Part shown: one piece after another, positions 25,162 to 34,233 of the stretch
Layout of the letters: every line of letters begins with the position of its first letter
Numbering within the stretch: the first letter of the stretch is position 1
Origin: CAKUFA01 sp963618735
Lineage (GTDB): Bacteria > Bacillota > Clostridia > Christensenellales > Aristaeellaceae
DNA length: 64,000 bases
Direction: 5' to 3'
NCBI GenBank assembly: GCA_963618735.1
Contig: CAVEUM010000010.1
Span: 16,123 to 80,122 of the forward strand
Made by a program: the position numbers and the translations under genes
The notes under the pieces: model-generated
Database searches by the model: none
What the model was told of the DNA's origin: nothing
The model's input: the letters and a program-made list of their open reading frames with translations, nothing else

Positions 25162-26686
25162 AATCGTCCTCCATTTCCTCTGCGCTCAGTGCGCCGGTCA
25201 TCTTCATACCCAGCAGATCCTTCGTGGCAAAGCGAGCGGGGATGATGGCTGTAACCTTGCCGCCGCACAGCACGAGGATACGGTCGCACAGACCAAGCAG
25301 CACGTCCAGATCCTCACCGACGAAGAGAATGCCGACGCCCTTGCTCTTTTGCTGGTTCAGCAGGTCGTACACCATGTAAGACGAATTGATGTCCAGGCCG
25401 CGAACCGCATAGGCGGTCAGCAACACGCGCGGATTGCTGTCGATTTCACGTCCGAGCAATACCTTCTGCACATTGCCGCCGGAGAGCTTCTTCACGGGGG
25501 TGAAGATAGAAGGCGTGCTGATTTCGAGCTTCTTTACCAGGCTGCGGGCCAAATCGCGGGAAGCCTTTCTGTGCAGGAAGAATCCCTTCTGGTCAGCGTA
25601 GGTTTTCAGAATCATGTTGTCGGCCATGCTCATGGTGCCCACCAGACCCATGCCCAGTCGATCTTCAGGCACAAAGGAAAGGGAGATACCCTTCTTGAAG
25701 ATCTCGCGGGGGCCCATGCCGTCCACACGCTCGCCATCCAGCAGAATGGAACCGCCGGAGGGACGCTGCAGGCCTGCGATGGCTTCGCACAGCTCTTTCT
25801 GACCACTGCCGGCGACGCCGCACACGCCGAGAATCTCACCTGCATGCAACTGGAAGGAAACCTGATCCAGCCGCTTGACGCCATCAGCACCCGTCACAGA
25901 CAGGGAATGCACGTCCAGCAGTGTTTCCCCAGGCTCCTGCTCTTCGCGCTGAATGGACAGGGAAACGGGACGGCCAACCATCTTCTCGGTCAGTTCCTGC
26001 ACGGTGGTCTCTTTGGTGATGACGGTGCCGACGGTTTCGCCCTTGTGCAGAATGGTCACGCGGTCGGAAATGTCCAGAACCTCCTGCAGCTTGTGGGTGA
26101 TAATGACCACGGCATGACCTTCGCGGCGCATCTTTCGCAGGATGGCGAAGAGCTTCTCCGTCTCCTGAGGAGTCAGCACAGCAGTAGGCTCATCCAGAAT
26201 GAGAATGTCTGCGCCGCGGGAAAGCACCTTCAGAATTTCTACCGTCTGCTTCTCGCCGACGGACATATTGTAGATTTTCTTATCAAGATCGCATTCCAAA
26301 CCGAAGAGTTCCTTCAACGATTCGGGCGTTTCAGCCAGCTTGCCGCCGGTGCCGAGAAGAATATTCTCACGAGCCGTCATGACATCTACCAGCTTGAAAT
26401 GCTGGTGAATCATGCCGATGCCCAGGTCGATTGCCTCTTTGGGACTGCGGATGGACACGCTTTTCCCATTGATGAAAATATGGCCGCTGTCGGGCTTGTA
26501 GATGCCGCTGAGCGTATTCATCAGCGTTGTTTTGCCACTGCCGTTTTCGCCTAGCAGAGCAAGAATTTCTCCGCGGCGCACTGTCAGGTTCACGTTATGG
26601 TTGGCCTTAATCTGGCCGAAGGACTTGCACAGACCTTCCAGACGGATCGCGTCGCGGTTCTCCTCACGGGCGATGGTATCCTGCAC
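25154..26686 (-). CDS. ABC ATPase with two nucleotide-binding domains (NupO/YufO-like)
   Basis: A 510-residue fused double ATPase for the nucleoside/simple-sugar importer. The first domain has Walker A GENGSGKTTLMNTLSG and signature MSVGEKQTVEILK with LILDEPTAVLTP. The second has GVAGSGQKEL and signature LSGGNVQKVLLGRE; its Walker B region (PRVLLTAYAVRGLD) departs from the usual QPTRGLD. GTG at 26686 has GAGGG upstream; the longer TTG alternative at 26707 has no ribosome-binding site. The partner BMP-type binding protein is not adjacent. Confidence 0.86.
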   Translation of the reverse strand: MQDTIAREENRDAIRLEGLCKSFGQIKANHNVNLTVRRGEILALLGENGSGKTTLMNTLSGIYKPDSGHIFINGKSVSIRSPKEAIDLGIGMIHQHFKLVDVMTARENILLGTGGKLAETPESLKELFGLECDLDKKIYNMSVGEKQTVEILKVLSRGADILILDEPTAVLTPQETEKLFAILRKMRREGHAVVIITHKLQEVLDISDRVTILHKGETVGTVITKETTVQELTEKMVGRPVSLSIQREEQEPGETLLDVHSLSVTGADGVKRLDQVSFQLHAGEILGVCGVAGSGQKELCEAIAGLQRPSGGSILLDGERVDGMGPREIFKKGISLSFVPEDRLGMGLVGTMSMADNMILKTYADQKGFFLHRKASRDLARSLVKKLEISTPSIFTPVKKLSGGNVQKVLLGREIDSNPRVLLTAYAVRGLDINSSYMVYDLLNQQKSKGVGILFVGEDLDVLLGLCDRILVLCGGKVTAIIPARFATKDLLGMKMTGALSAEEMEDDYV

Positions 26687-26734
26687 GCAAACACCCTCTT
26701 CGCTCAAATAGTGGGTTACCAGTCAAACACGACT

Positions 26735-26763
26735 ATTATAAATGAAAAAAGAGCTTTTTTCAA
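26735..26763 (-). promoter_or_regulatory. Promoter for the nucleoside-type ABC operon
   Basis: TTGAAA, 17 bases, TATAAT on the minus strand, about 50 bases before the chosen start codon at 26686. Confidence 0.85.
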
Positions 26764-26893
26764 GGGAAAACACGAACTTTCCTGACAAAAAACACGGTTT
26801 TCTTCGTGGATTATTCAGTGCATAATCCCGTAGCAGGAATTTCACCATGCGTGTCGAATCATCTAGTTCAGTACGAGGGAGGGGAAAGACTGC

Positions 26894-28360
26894 ATGAGAG
26901 ATCGAATTGTGCTGGTGAATACAAGCAATGCGGCGTGCAGCTCCGTAGCAAGGAAACTGCGTGCTGAACATATATACTGCCGTGTCTTATCGGCAGAAGA
27001 TGCCCTGCAGGACCTTCAGCAGCCTGGTGCGAAGGGCATTATTATACCGGGTGACAGCACAGGCGAGGCGGCGGAAAATCCGAACTATGCGGCTTTGCTG
27101 AAGTGCGGGCTGCCGCTGCTGGCAATGGGTGATGCGGCGCTGAGTCTGTGCACCCTGCTGGGCGGCAGTTTGGGCGAAAAGGCCGGCGAGCCAACGGTTG
27201 TGCAGGTTCACTACATGGGCGATGACCCTGTGTTTGCGGAGGTGGAGGATGGCGAGCGCTATCTGCCTGCTCTGCGCACCATGAATCTGACGGAAGATGC
27301 GCTTCAAGTGGCACAGGCCGAAAAAGGAACGCTGGGCTTCCGCATGAAGGAAAGCAAGGTTTATGGTCTTGCCTTCTGTGTAGAGCGGAATGACCCTGAT
27401 GGTGTGGCCATTCTCCGAAATTTCTGCACGACCGTTTGCGAATGCGATCCCTGGTGGGAAACCAGCCTGGTGATTGAGCAGGCAAGACGCGAAATTGAAA
27501 GCTGCGCCGAGGGCGGCGAGGCTCTTTGCGCCCTTTCCGGCGGCGTGGATAGCGGCGTGTGCGCGGTGCTGGGCAACATGGCACTGGGGCATCGGCTGCA
27601 CTGCGTGTTTGTGGATACAGGTCTTTTCCGAGCAGAGGAAAGCGAGCGGGTCACTGCTTATTTTCAAGAGACGATGGGGCTGAATTTCAAGCGTGTGGAC
27701 GCATCGAAGCGGTTCCTGACGGCTCTTCAGGGCGTGACGGATGCCGCCGAAAAGGAACGGGTGGTATCGGAGATCCTGCGCATGGTGATGAAAGAAGAGG
27801 CTGCAGCGATCCCGAATGTGAAGCTCATCCTGGAAGGAACCAATTACAGCGATAGCCTGAGTCATGGCCTGCCCGTTCCTGAACCGACCGTGATTGACGG
27901 TGTGCACATTGTGGCGCCTGTTCGGGAGCTGTTCAAGAACGAAGTGCGGGAATTGGCGGAGGAGATTGGCCTTGCCGCGTGGATGATCAATCGTCAGCCC
28001 TTCCCGGGAAGCGGCCTTGCGCTGCGCATCTTTGGCGAGGTGACGGAAGAGAAGCTGAGCATCCTTCGTTCAGCAGATGCCCTGTTCCGCGGCGAACTGC
28101 GGCAGAGCGGTCAGTCGCGGAAGCTGTGGAAGTATTTTGCCACCCTGGCGGAGGACCCGGCAGGGCAGAAGGACCAGCCTTATGTGGTCATCCTTCGTGC
28201 GGTGCAGGCGATTGATGGCGCGTCTGCCGTCGCGTCACGCGTGTCCTATGATGTGCTGGAACGCGTGTGTCAGTCTGTCCGCGAAGCAAATCCCAAGGTG
28301 CGGCGCGTGCTGTATGATTTAACCCCGTCCAAAGGCATTGCGGAAATTGAATGGTATTGA
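26894..28360 (+). CDS. GMP synthase homologue with degenerate glutaminase domain
   Basis: A 488-residue GuaA-type protein. The synthetase half is well preserved: PP-loop ALSGGVDSGV near residue 212, then LILEGTNYSDS, QPFPGSGLALRIFGEV and a C-terminal dimerisation domain ending KGIAEIEWY. The N-terminal class I glutaminase half has lost its catalytic residues. The usual nucleophile Cys in the G-x-C-x-G-x-Q motif falls in PLLAMGDAALSL, with no Cys, and the usual HPE region reads YGLAFCVE. It should therefore depend on free ammonia or on a separate glutaminase, or serve another role. GGAGGGG precedes the ATG. Probably a paralogue of a normal guaA elsewhere. Confidence 0.82.
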   Translation: MRDRIVLVNTSNAACSSVARKLRAEHIYCRVLSAEDALQDLQQPGAKGIIIPGDSTGEAAENPNYAALLKCGLPLLAMGDAALSLCTLLGGSLGEKAGEPTVVQVHYMGDDPVFAEVEDGERYLPALRTMNLTEDALQVAQAEKGTLGFRMKESKVYGLAFCVERNDPDGVAILRNFCTTVCECDPWWETSLVIEQARREIESCAEGGEALCALSGGVDSGVCAVLGNMALGHRLHCVFVDTGLFRAEESERVTAYFQETMGLNFKRVDASKRFLTALQGVTDAAEKERVVSEILRMVMKEEAAAIPNVKLILEGTNYSDSLSHGLPVPEPTVIDGVHIVAPVRELFKNEVRELAEEIGLAAWMINRQPFPGSGLALRIFGEVTEEKLSILRSADALFRGELRQSGQSRKLWKYFATLAEDPAGQKDQPYVVILRAVQAIDGASAVASRVSYDVLERVCQSVREANPKVRRVLYDLTPSKGIAEIEWY

Positions 28361-28379
28361 TAAGGAAGAAGGAAAATTG

Positions 28380-29276
28380 ATGTTTATTGCGGATACCCAC
28401 TCGGATACACTCTACGCTTTGGGCGTGACGCATGAAAAAAATCCGATGATTACGCCGGAGCGCCTGCGCAAGGGCGGCATTACCCTGCAGACCTTTGCTT
28501 TGTGGACTGGACGCCATGGCAATCAGGGAGACTATGAAGGCATCGTGGAGGCTGAAATGGCGCAGGTGCCTGCGTGCCTCGCTGCAGGGCTGAAGCAGGT
28601 GGATGATCCCGCTGAAGCAAAGGAAGGCGAAAATTCTTTCATGCTCTCCATTGAGGGCGGCGAGGTTTTTGAAAAGGATCTTTCCACGGTGGAAGCATGG
28701 CGTCAAAAGGGCGTCCGCATGGCTGCGCTTTTGTGGAATAATGACAATCGTCTGGGCTATCCCGCCAAAACGGGCGACAAGCGCGGATTGACTGATTACG
28801 GCATCGCTGTGGTGAAGGAAATGCAGCGGGTGAAGATGGCGGTGGATACGTCTCACCTGAATGAAGCGGGATTTTATGACATCTTCGCGAAAACGAATCA
28901 TGCGCCGTTGGCATCCCATAGCTGCTGCAAGGCACTGTGCGATCATCCCCGCAACCTGACGGATGAACAGATTCGATTGCTTATTCGCAATGGCGGCTAT
29001 GTAGGCGTGAACTTCTACCCTTATTTCCTTTCGGAGGACGGCAAGGCGGATGTGAAGCGTGTGGCAGAGCATATCGACCATATTTGCCAGCTGGGCGGCG
29101 AAAAGATTGTAGGCTTTGGCTCAGACTTTGATGGCATCGAGGTGGCGCCTGACGGCTTGGAAGATCCTTCTCAGGTGCCGAACCTGCTCAATGAGCTCCG
29201 CCGCCGCGGCTACTCGGAAGAGGCTGTGGAAGGTGTGGCCGGCAAGAATCTGCTCAGATATTTTGCGGCACTGTAA
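28380..29276 (+). CDS. Membrane dipeptidase family protein (peptidase M19)
   Basis: A 298-residue zinc dipeptidase of the amidohydrolase fold. The N-terminal metal motif is ADTHSD; later ligands are visible as Glu in SIEGGEVF, His in SHLN and SHSCC, and Asp in GFGSDFDGIE. Bacterial M19 enzymes hydrolyse assorted dipeptides, including those with D-amino acids. No signal peptide is seen, so it is cytoplasmic. The ATG at 28380 lies 19 bases after the guaA-like stop, and the two genes appear cotranscribed and share a terminator. Confidence 0.9.
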   Translation: MFIADTHSDTLYALGVTHEKNPMITPERLRKGGITLQTFALWTGRHGNQGDYEGIVEAEMAQVPACLAAGLKQVDDPAEAKEGENSFMLSIEGGEVFEKDLSTVEAWRQKGVRMAALLWNNDNRLGYPAKTGDKRGLTDYGIAVVKEMQRVKMAVDTSHLNEAGFYDIFAKTNHAPLASHSCCKALCDHPRNLTDEQIRLLIRNGGYVGVNFYPYFLSEDGKADVKRVAEHIDHICQLGGEKIVGFGSDFDGIEVAPDGLEDPSQVPNLLNELRRRGYSEEAVEGVAGKNLLRYFAAL

Positions 29277-29289
29277 AATACAATAAAGA

Positions 29290-29336
29290 ACAGCGCTCGA
29301 TCTGCAAATCGCACAGATGGAGCGCTGTTTTTTTCA
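29290..29336 (+). terminator. Terminator of the guaA-like/dipeptidase operon
   Basis: ACAGCGCTC and GAGCGCTGT form the stem around an inner CTG/CAG pairing; TTTTTTT follows. Confidence 0.9.
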
Positions 29337-29338
29337 TA

Positions 29339-29410
29339 TGAAAGTTTCGGGAAAAGAGGAGAGCGCGAGAGGAAAATAACCGCTCAAAGCGGTTTCTTCC
29401 CCTCGCAAAA
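29339..29410 (-). repeat. Dispersed terminator-like repeat, copy 2
   Basis: On the minus strand GCGAGGGGAAGAAACCGC pairs imperfectly with GCGGTTATTTTCCTCTCGC, then TTCCCGAAACTTTCA follows. The first nine bases and the last fifteen are identical to copy 1 at 23016-23079; the central stem differs but keeps its pairing. It sits right after the rodA stop. Confidence 0.8.
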
Positions 29411-29414
29411 AATA

Positions 29415-30620
29415 TCAGTATTTCCGTCCGAAACGGTAGTAGTTGGTGGTGGTCTGCGGGGTTACCACAGAGTGGGACAGGCTGCGGTTCTTGGTGACAT
29501 TCAGCACCAGGGCAACACCACCCATGTTGGTCACCATGTTGGAACCGCCGTAGCTCAGGAAGGGGAGCGGAATACCTGTAATGGGCATCAATCCCAGCGT
29601 CATGCCGATGTTCTCAAACACGTGGAACAGCAGCATGCCCATCACGCCGATAATCACCAGCATGCCGAAACGGTCACGGGTGTATCTTGCCAGGTAAAGA
29701 ATGCGCAGGATGATCAGCAGGTAGACCAGCAGAATGGTGGCGCAGCCAACGAATCCCCACGCTTCGCCAATGGTGGCGAAGATGAAGTCCGTCCAGTCAG
29801 CGGGCACGTAGTTCAGCTGGGACAGGGCGCCATCCACAAAGATGCCGATACCTGTCAGTCCGCCGGAGCCAATGGCCGTCTTGCTTTGCAGCATCTGATA
29901 AGCATCACTGCTGGAGTACAGTTCGGGGTTCATGAAGGCCAGAATACGCTGCAGTCGATAGCTGTCAGAGCCTGTAGCCACCATAATGCCATAGAGTGCC
30001 AATATGCCAAGAATCGCAACTGCGGCAAGGCCAAGCAGAATGCGCATATCCACATTGGCGAAGTACAGCATGATGGCGAACAGGAACACAATCACCAGCA
30101 GAGAGCCCATTTCACCGGAACCCAGAATGATCAGACAGGGAATGCCGACCATGAGCATAATGCCCATGAAATCCTTGAAGGTGCTCATGGGATGGTCGCT
30201 TCTGGCCAGCCGCTTGGCCAGCATCAGAATCATGGACAGCTTTACGAACTCTGACGGCTGAATGGTGTAGCCCCAAATGATGTCCAGCCAGGCCTTCACG
30301 CCTGACGCACGGTTGAAAATCCACACCAGAGCAACCAGCAGGGTGCCGCCGTAATAAAGCAGGGGGGTAATGCGGCGCAGCAGGTCGTAGGGGAAGTTCA
30401 TGATGACGATCAGAATGATAGGGGCAATCATCAGGAAGATGCATTGCCGAACGGCATAAGAAGATTCCACAATGTGATTCAGCAGGGAGGTGTCAGCCGT
30501 TGAATCCGTGCTGTAGGTGGCAACGCTCACGGCCAGCACACCGAAAATGGCCAGACCGAAAACCATGACAATCAGGGGGACGTCAACATGCGCCCTTGTC
30601 CGCCTGTTTTCAACGATCAA
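29415..30620 (-). CDS. rodA: Rod-shape SEDS peptidoglycan polymerase RodA
   Basis: A 401-residue SEDS-family glycosyltransferase with about ten membrane helices, which polymerises glycan strands for cell elongation with PBP2. Conserved stretches include IIWGYTIQPSEFVKLSMILM and FVGCATILLVY, with MPITGIPLPFLSYGGSNM near the C-terminus. The start is TTG at 30620 with AGGAGG upstream; it overlaps the minD stop. Its position after mrdA and minD in an mre cluster favours RodA over FtsW. Confidence 0.93.
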   Translation of the reverse strand: MIVENRRTRAHVDVPLIVMVFGLAIFGVLAVSVATYSTDSTADTSLLNHIVESSYAVRQCIFLMIAPIILIVIMNFPYDLLRRITPLLYYGGTLLVALVWIFNRASGVKAWLDIIWGYTIQPSEFVKLSMILMLAKRLARSDHPMSTFKDFMGIMLMVGIPCLIILGSGEMGSLLVIVFLFAIMLYFANVDMRILLGLAAVAILGILALYGIMVATGSDSYRLQRILAFMNPELYSSSDAYQMLQSKTAIGSGGLTGIGIFVDGALSQLNYVPADWTDFIFATIGEAWGFVGCATILLVYLLIILRILYLARYTRDRFGMLVIIGVMGMLLFHVFENIGMTLGLMPITGIPLPFLSYGGSNMVTNMGGVALVLNVTKNRSLSHSVVTPQTTTNYYRFGRKY

Positions 30621-31425
30621 TCAGTTCCACCTCCTGCGGCTTGCGGCGGAAAAGCCGACGCAAGAATGAAACGTGCTGCGTCCCGTAGCCGGGAAGCGGT
30701 TCTTCCATGCCGATCATACGGTGCGCGATGCGGGTCAGTGCGGCGGCGGCTTCACAGCGGCAGTCCATCAATGAAACACGCTTGAGCAGCGCGCGGTAGA
30801 CGATGGGATCTTCGGGAACCTCGCCCAGCAGCGTAAGATCCAGCGTCTGTGCCACGGTCTGGGCAGAATACATTTCGCCGGATTCGATGAGCGATGGATT
30901 CAGCCGATTCACAATCAGCTGAGGGCGGCGGGACTGCTTCTCCGTCAGCAGCGAGCTGGTGCGATCCACATCGCGAATGCACACATCGTCCGGGGTGCAG
31001 ATGAGGATGCTCTCTTCCGTTTCGGCGCGGATAATGTTGCGCAGCCCGCGTTCAATGCCGGCGGGACAATCGATCAGCACGATGTCGAAGCGGCTTTTCA
31101 GCTGGCGAATGATTTTGCGCAGCACCTTGCCGTCCACATCCTTGGAGCGGGCAAACTGCGATGCAGGCAGCAGGTAGAGCTTGTTTTCTTCAGGATGCTC
31201 AATCAACGCCTGCGGCAGGGGACAATGGTCTGCACACACGTCCAGAAGGTCGTAGACTACACGGTTTTCCAGACCGAGAATGACATCCTGATCCCTCAAA
31301 CCGATATCTGCATCCACAATGCAAACCTTGCGCTCTGCACGGGCAAGAGATACGGCCAGCGCAGCCGTGATGGTGCTCTTGCCCACACCTCCTTTACCGG
31401 AGGCAATCATCCAAGCTTTTCCCAT
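30610..31425 (-). CDS. minD: Septum-site ATPase MinD
   Basis: A 271-residue deviant-Walker ATPase. GKGGVGKSTITAALAVSLA (residues 10 onward), VDADIGLRDQDVILGLENR and VLIDCPAGIERG match MinD. The C-terminus (SFLRRLFRRK) is a basic amphipathic membrane-targeting helix, as in MinD. MinD normally places the division inhibitor MinC at the membrane. Neither minC nor minE is adjacent, although minC-minD-minE is common at this spot in clostridia. The gene lies between mrdA and rodA and is coupled to rodA. Confidence 0.9.
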   Translation of the reverse strand: MGKAWMIASGKGGVGKSTITAALAVSLARAERKVCIVDADIGLRDQDVILGLENRVVYDLLDVCADHCPLPQALIEHPEENKLYLLPASQFARSKDVDGKVLRKIIRQLKSRFDIVLIDCPAGIERGLRNIIRAETEESILICTPDDVCIRDVDRTSSLLTEKQSRRPQLIVNRLNPSLIESGEMYSAQTVAQTLDLTLLGEVPEDPIVYRALLKRVSLMDCRCEAAAALTRIAHRMIGMEEPLPGYGTQHVSFLRRLFRRKPQEVELIDR

Positions 31426-31446
31426 GGTAGTTCTCCTTTGAGTACG

Positions 31447-34017
31447 TTAAGGTGCCAACGAGTTGCCGGACGGCAGGGTGTAGTCCGTTGTCCGCAGATC
31501 CTTCTGCTTCATGTACCAGTCGATAAATTCCTTCGCCGCCAGAGAGGTTTCACCGCCGGAATAGCCGTGCGGGATAAAGACCGCGATGGCAATCTCAGGG
31601 TTCTCGTAAGGGGCGAAAGCAACGAACCAACCGTTGTTCTCCAGGTCAATGGCGGTAACCTGAGCCGTACCTGTTTTTGCGCAGATCTGCTCAAGGTATT
31701 CCCAGCCGGAGAAGTACTTGGATGCGGTACCGGACTCGTCAACCACCTTTTTCATGCCTTTCTTGATGTAGGGAAGGTATTCATCGGCGTTTTCAAGCTG
31801 TGTGATCAATGTAGGCTCACGCTGGCTGAGCACCTCGCCATCCGGAGAGATGATGGAGTCGATAATGGAGACGTTGTAGACATATCCGCCATTGGCCAGC
31901 GCGGCAACGTAGCGGGCAACCGCAATAGGCGTTACCGTGGTAACGGACTGACCGATGGCTGTCAGAATGGTCTGGCCGCCGCCCCATTTAATATCGTTCA
32001 TGTAGTTGTACGTATCACCGATGACGGCCTGCAAATAGACCATTTCCTTGGTCATATTCAGTTCTTCCATCAGGATGGTACGCATGTTGTCCAGCCAGTA
32101 ACTTTCATCGTAGTTAACGGCCATGTCCATCAGGCGCTTGGCGCAGGTGCTCAAGCGCTCGTCGTCGTACTCAATGCCGCGGCTTGCACCGCAGTTCTTC
32201 AGGTGCTTCTTGATGGCATTGTAAACGATGATGGGCAGAGAAGTATCCTGATTGGCTTCGTTCACGGGCTTGGTGGGGTCATACAGGGTGTTCTGGCTGC
32301 CAACCACGCTGCGAACCTCGCCTGGCAGGTCAATGCCTGTTTTGCTGGTGAGGCCGAACAGGGATGCGTAGCGGTACAGGCGGTCTTCGCCCAAACGACT
32401 GCCCAGCTCGTAGAAGAAGTAGTTGCAGGAGTTCGACAGACCTTCCACAATGGTCTGGTTCGCGTGCTTGTAGCGGTAGTTCTTGCCGATCCAGCACTTA
32501 GGCGCGGTAGAAAGGTCCGTGTTGTACTTGGTGTAGTAGCCGTTATCGGTAATACGCTCGTTGACCTTCAGCTCACCTTCATTCAGTGCGCCGTAGGCCG
32601 TAACCATCTTGAAAATGGAGCCGGGGGTTCCGCGGGCATGAATGCCGTAATTCAGCAGAAGGTTCCGTTCGTCGGATAGAATGGTAACCGCTTCGGATCC
32701 GCCTGCAACCAGTGCGTTCAGGTCATAGGTGGGATAGTTGGCCATGGCCAGCACGCGATCCTCCATATCCAGCACGATCATACAACCATGCTCCGCCAGT
32801 TCCATGGGATACTTGTCCCAGTCGCGGTTGGCAATATCGGACTTGTTGGTTTCCAGCCAGCTGTCGGAGACCATCAGCTGTTCCTGCTTGTCGCGGGTAT
32901 TGTTAACGTTGTCAGCGATGGCACGCTCAGCCTGCTCCTGATAGGCAGCGTTCAGCGTGAGCTTTACGGTGTTGCCGTCCTGGGGCTCCGTGTAGCTCAA
33001 TTCACGAACAATTTTGGAATAATTGTCGCGTTCCACCACACGGCTGCCCTGACGCTGAGAGGAATTCTGCGTCAGCCAATCCTCCATGGAGGACTCAATG
33101 CCGTCACGGCCGATGGTGTCGCTGTAGGAGTAACCCTTGGCCTTCAGCGTTTCCCAGGTGCTTTGGCTGGGGATGGCGCCGATGTAGCCGATGACCTGGG
33201 CAGCCAGGGTGCTGCGGGGATAGACGCGCTGAGTGCCGACAGCAATTTCCATGCCGGAGAGCACCATGGAGCGGGTCTCTACCTCGATGACCGTTTCATA
33301 GGCAACGTTTTTCGCAATAACGATGGGCTGCGAGTTGAAAACGTTCATCTGCATTTCGGAGTAGATGGCCAGCACCTTCAGCATGGTCTCTTCATCAACC
33401 ACGTAGACTTCGACATCACTGTTGCCGGCAGCTTCCTCCTCTGCCTTCAGGGCAGCGGCTTCCTCTTCGGTGGATGCCATGCGATAGCGCTTCTTCAGCG
33501 CCTCGATGCACTGCTCAGCGGTTTCGTACTTGGTGGTGCTGGTCAGATACAGGTTGGAACGCCACTGCGTTTCACGTTTTTGCAGCACGGAGTCGGAAAC
33601 GCCGGAGCCGAAGGCAAACTCCCACTCGTTGGTTTCCTCATTCCGCGCAATCACGAAATCCACTGCGATGGTGCCGCCGTTCTTTTCGATGATATCAATG
33701 GTGTTGATAATCGAATTGGTGAAGGAGGCGTACTCCGCGCGGGTGTTCTGGGAAGCGTCCTTGTAGAAGGTTACGTTGTAGATGTATTCATCCTCAGCCA
33801 ATGTGACCGATTCAGAGTCGATAATGCTTCCGCGTTTGCCGCGCAGGGTGATGGTTTTCGTTCGGCGGGTTTGGGCCGTCTCAGCGTACTCTTCACTGTT
33901 GGTCAGCTGCAGATTGATCAAGCCGGACAAAAGATAGCCGAACATGGCCAGCAGAATGAAGATGAACACAAGATAGCGCCATTTGACAGGATGATCTGAA
34001 TTGTTAAGACTGTTCAA
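31447..34017 (-). CDS. mrdA: Penicillin-binding protein 2 (elongation transpeptidase MrdA)
   Basis: A class B penicillin-binding protein of 856 residues that crosslinks peptidoglycan during elongation. One N-terminal membrane helix (YLVFIFILLAMFGYLL) is followed by a dimerisation/pedestal domain. The transpeptidase domain has SxxK in TPGSIFKMV near residue 466, SxN in GLSNSCNYF near 530 and KTG in CAKTGTAQVT near 779. The TTG at 34017 has AGGAG eight bases upstream; an upstream extension in frame would put odd residues before the anchor. It is longer than most PBP2s, partly through an enlarged region before the catalytic domain. Confidence 0.93.
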   Translation of the reverse strand: MNSLNNSDHPVKWRYLVFIFILLAMFGYLLSGLINLQLTNSEEYAETAQTRRTKTITLRGKRGSIIDSESVTLAEDEYIYNVTFYKDASQNTRAEYASFTNSIINTIDIIEKNGGTIAVDFVIARNEETNEWEFAFGSGVSDSVLQKRETQWRSNLYLTSTTKYETAEQCIEALKKRYRMASTEEEAAALKAEEEAAGNSDVEVYVVDEETMLKVLAIYSEMQMNVFNSQPIVIAKNVAYETVIEVETRSMVLSGMEIAVGTQRVYPRSTLAAQVIGYIGAIPSQSTWETLKAKGYSYSDTIGRDGIESSMEDWLTQNSSQRQGSRVVERDNYSKIVRELSYTEPQDGNTVKLTLNAAYQEQAERAIADNVNNTRDKQEQLMVSDSWLETNKSDIANRDWDKYPMELAEHGCMIVLDMEDRVLAMANYPTYDLNALVAGGSEAVTILSDERNLLLNYGIHARGTPGSIFKMVTAYGALNEGELKVNERITDNGYYTKYNTDLSTAPKCWIGKNYRYKHANQTIVEGLSNSCNYFFYELGSRLGEDRLYRYASLFGLTSKTGIDLPGEVRSVVGSQNTLYDPTKPVNEANQDTSLPIIVYNAIKKHLKNCGASRGIEYDDERLSTCAKRLMDMAVNYDESYWLDNMRTILMEELNMTKEMVYLQAVIGDTYNYMNDIKWGGGQTILTAIGQSVTTVTPIAVARYVAALANGGYVYNVSIIDSIISPDGEVLSQREPTLITQLENADEYLPYIKKGMKKVVDESGTASKYFSGWEYLEQICAKTGTAQVTAIDLENNGWFVAFAPYENPEIAIAVFIPHGYSGGETSLAAKEFIDWYMKQKDLRTTDYTLPSGNSLAP

Positions 34018-34233
34018 CCCTTTTTCTCCTTTCAGCACCGGAATGAAATACGAATACGGTGCGATGGCCAGGGGGTAAGCGATGAAGCTCACCTGGGGAA
34101 AAATGTTGGCACCGTGTCACGGCCTGCCACCGGGAGTGGCACGGGAACTTTCCCTGATGCAGACAAAATGCGCGGGGAAAGCATTGGGCATGATGAATGA
34201 TGCCCTATCCTGAAGCGGACAATCCGCCTGGGA
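34018..34233 (-). other. Intergenic stretch between mreD and mrdA
   Basis: About 216 bases without a convincing gene. The frame upstream of mrdA stays open for 25 codons, but those residues look unlike a PBP. A GTGGCAGGCC-type inverted repeat near 34115-34142 is seen, but there is no T-tract. I see no clear promoter or terminator. Confidence 0.5.

Noticed and set aside
23986..25245. Open frame of 419 codons on the plus strand across a permease gene
   Set aside because: Shadow of the minus-strand permease, rich in His/Gln as expected for a reversed membrane-protein frame.
26894..28360. guaA-like gene as a pseudogene
   Set aside because: The frame is intact, with a good ribosome-binding site and a conserved synthetase half; only the glutaminase residues are lost.
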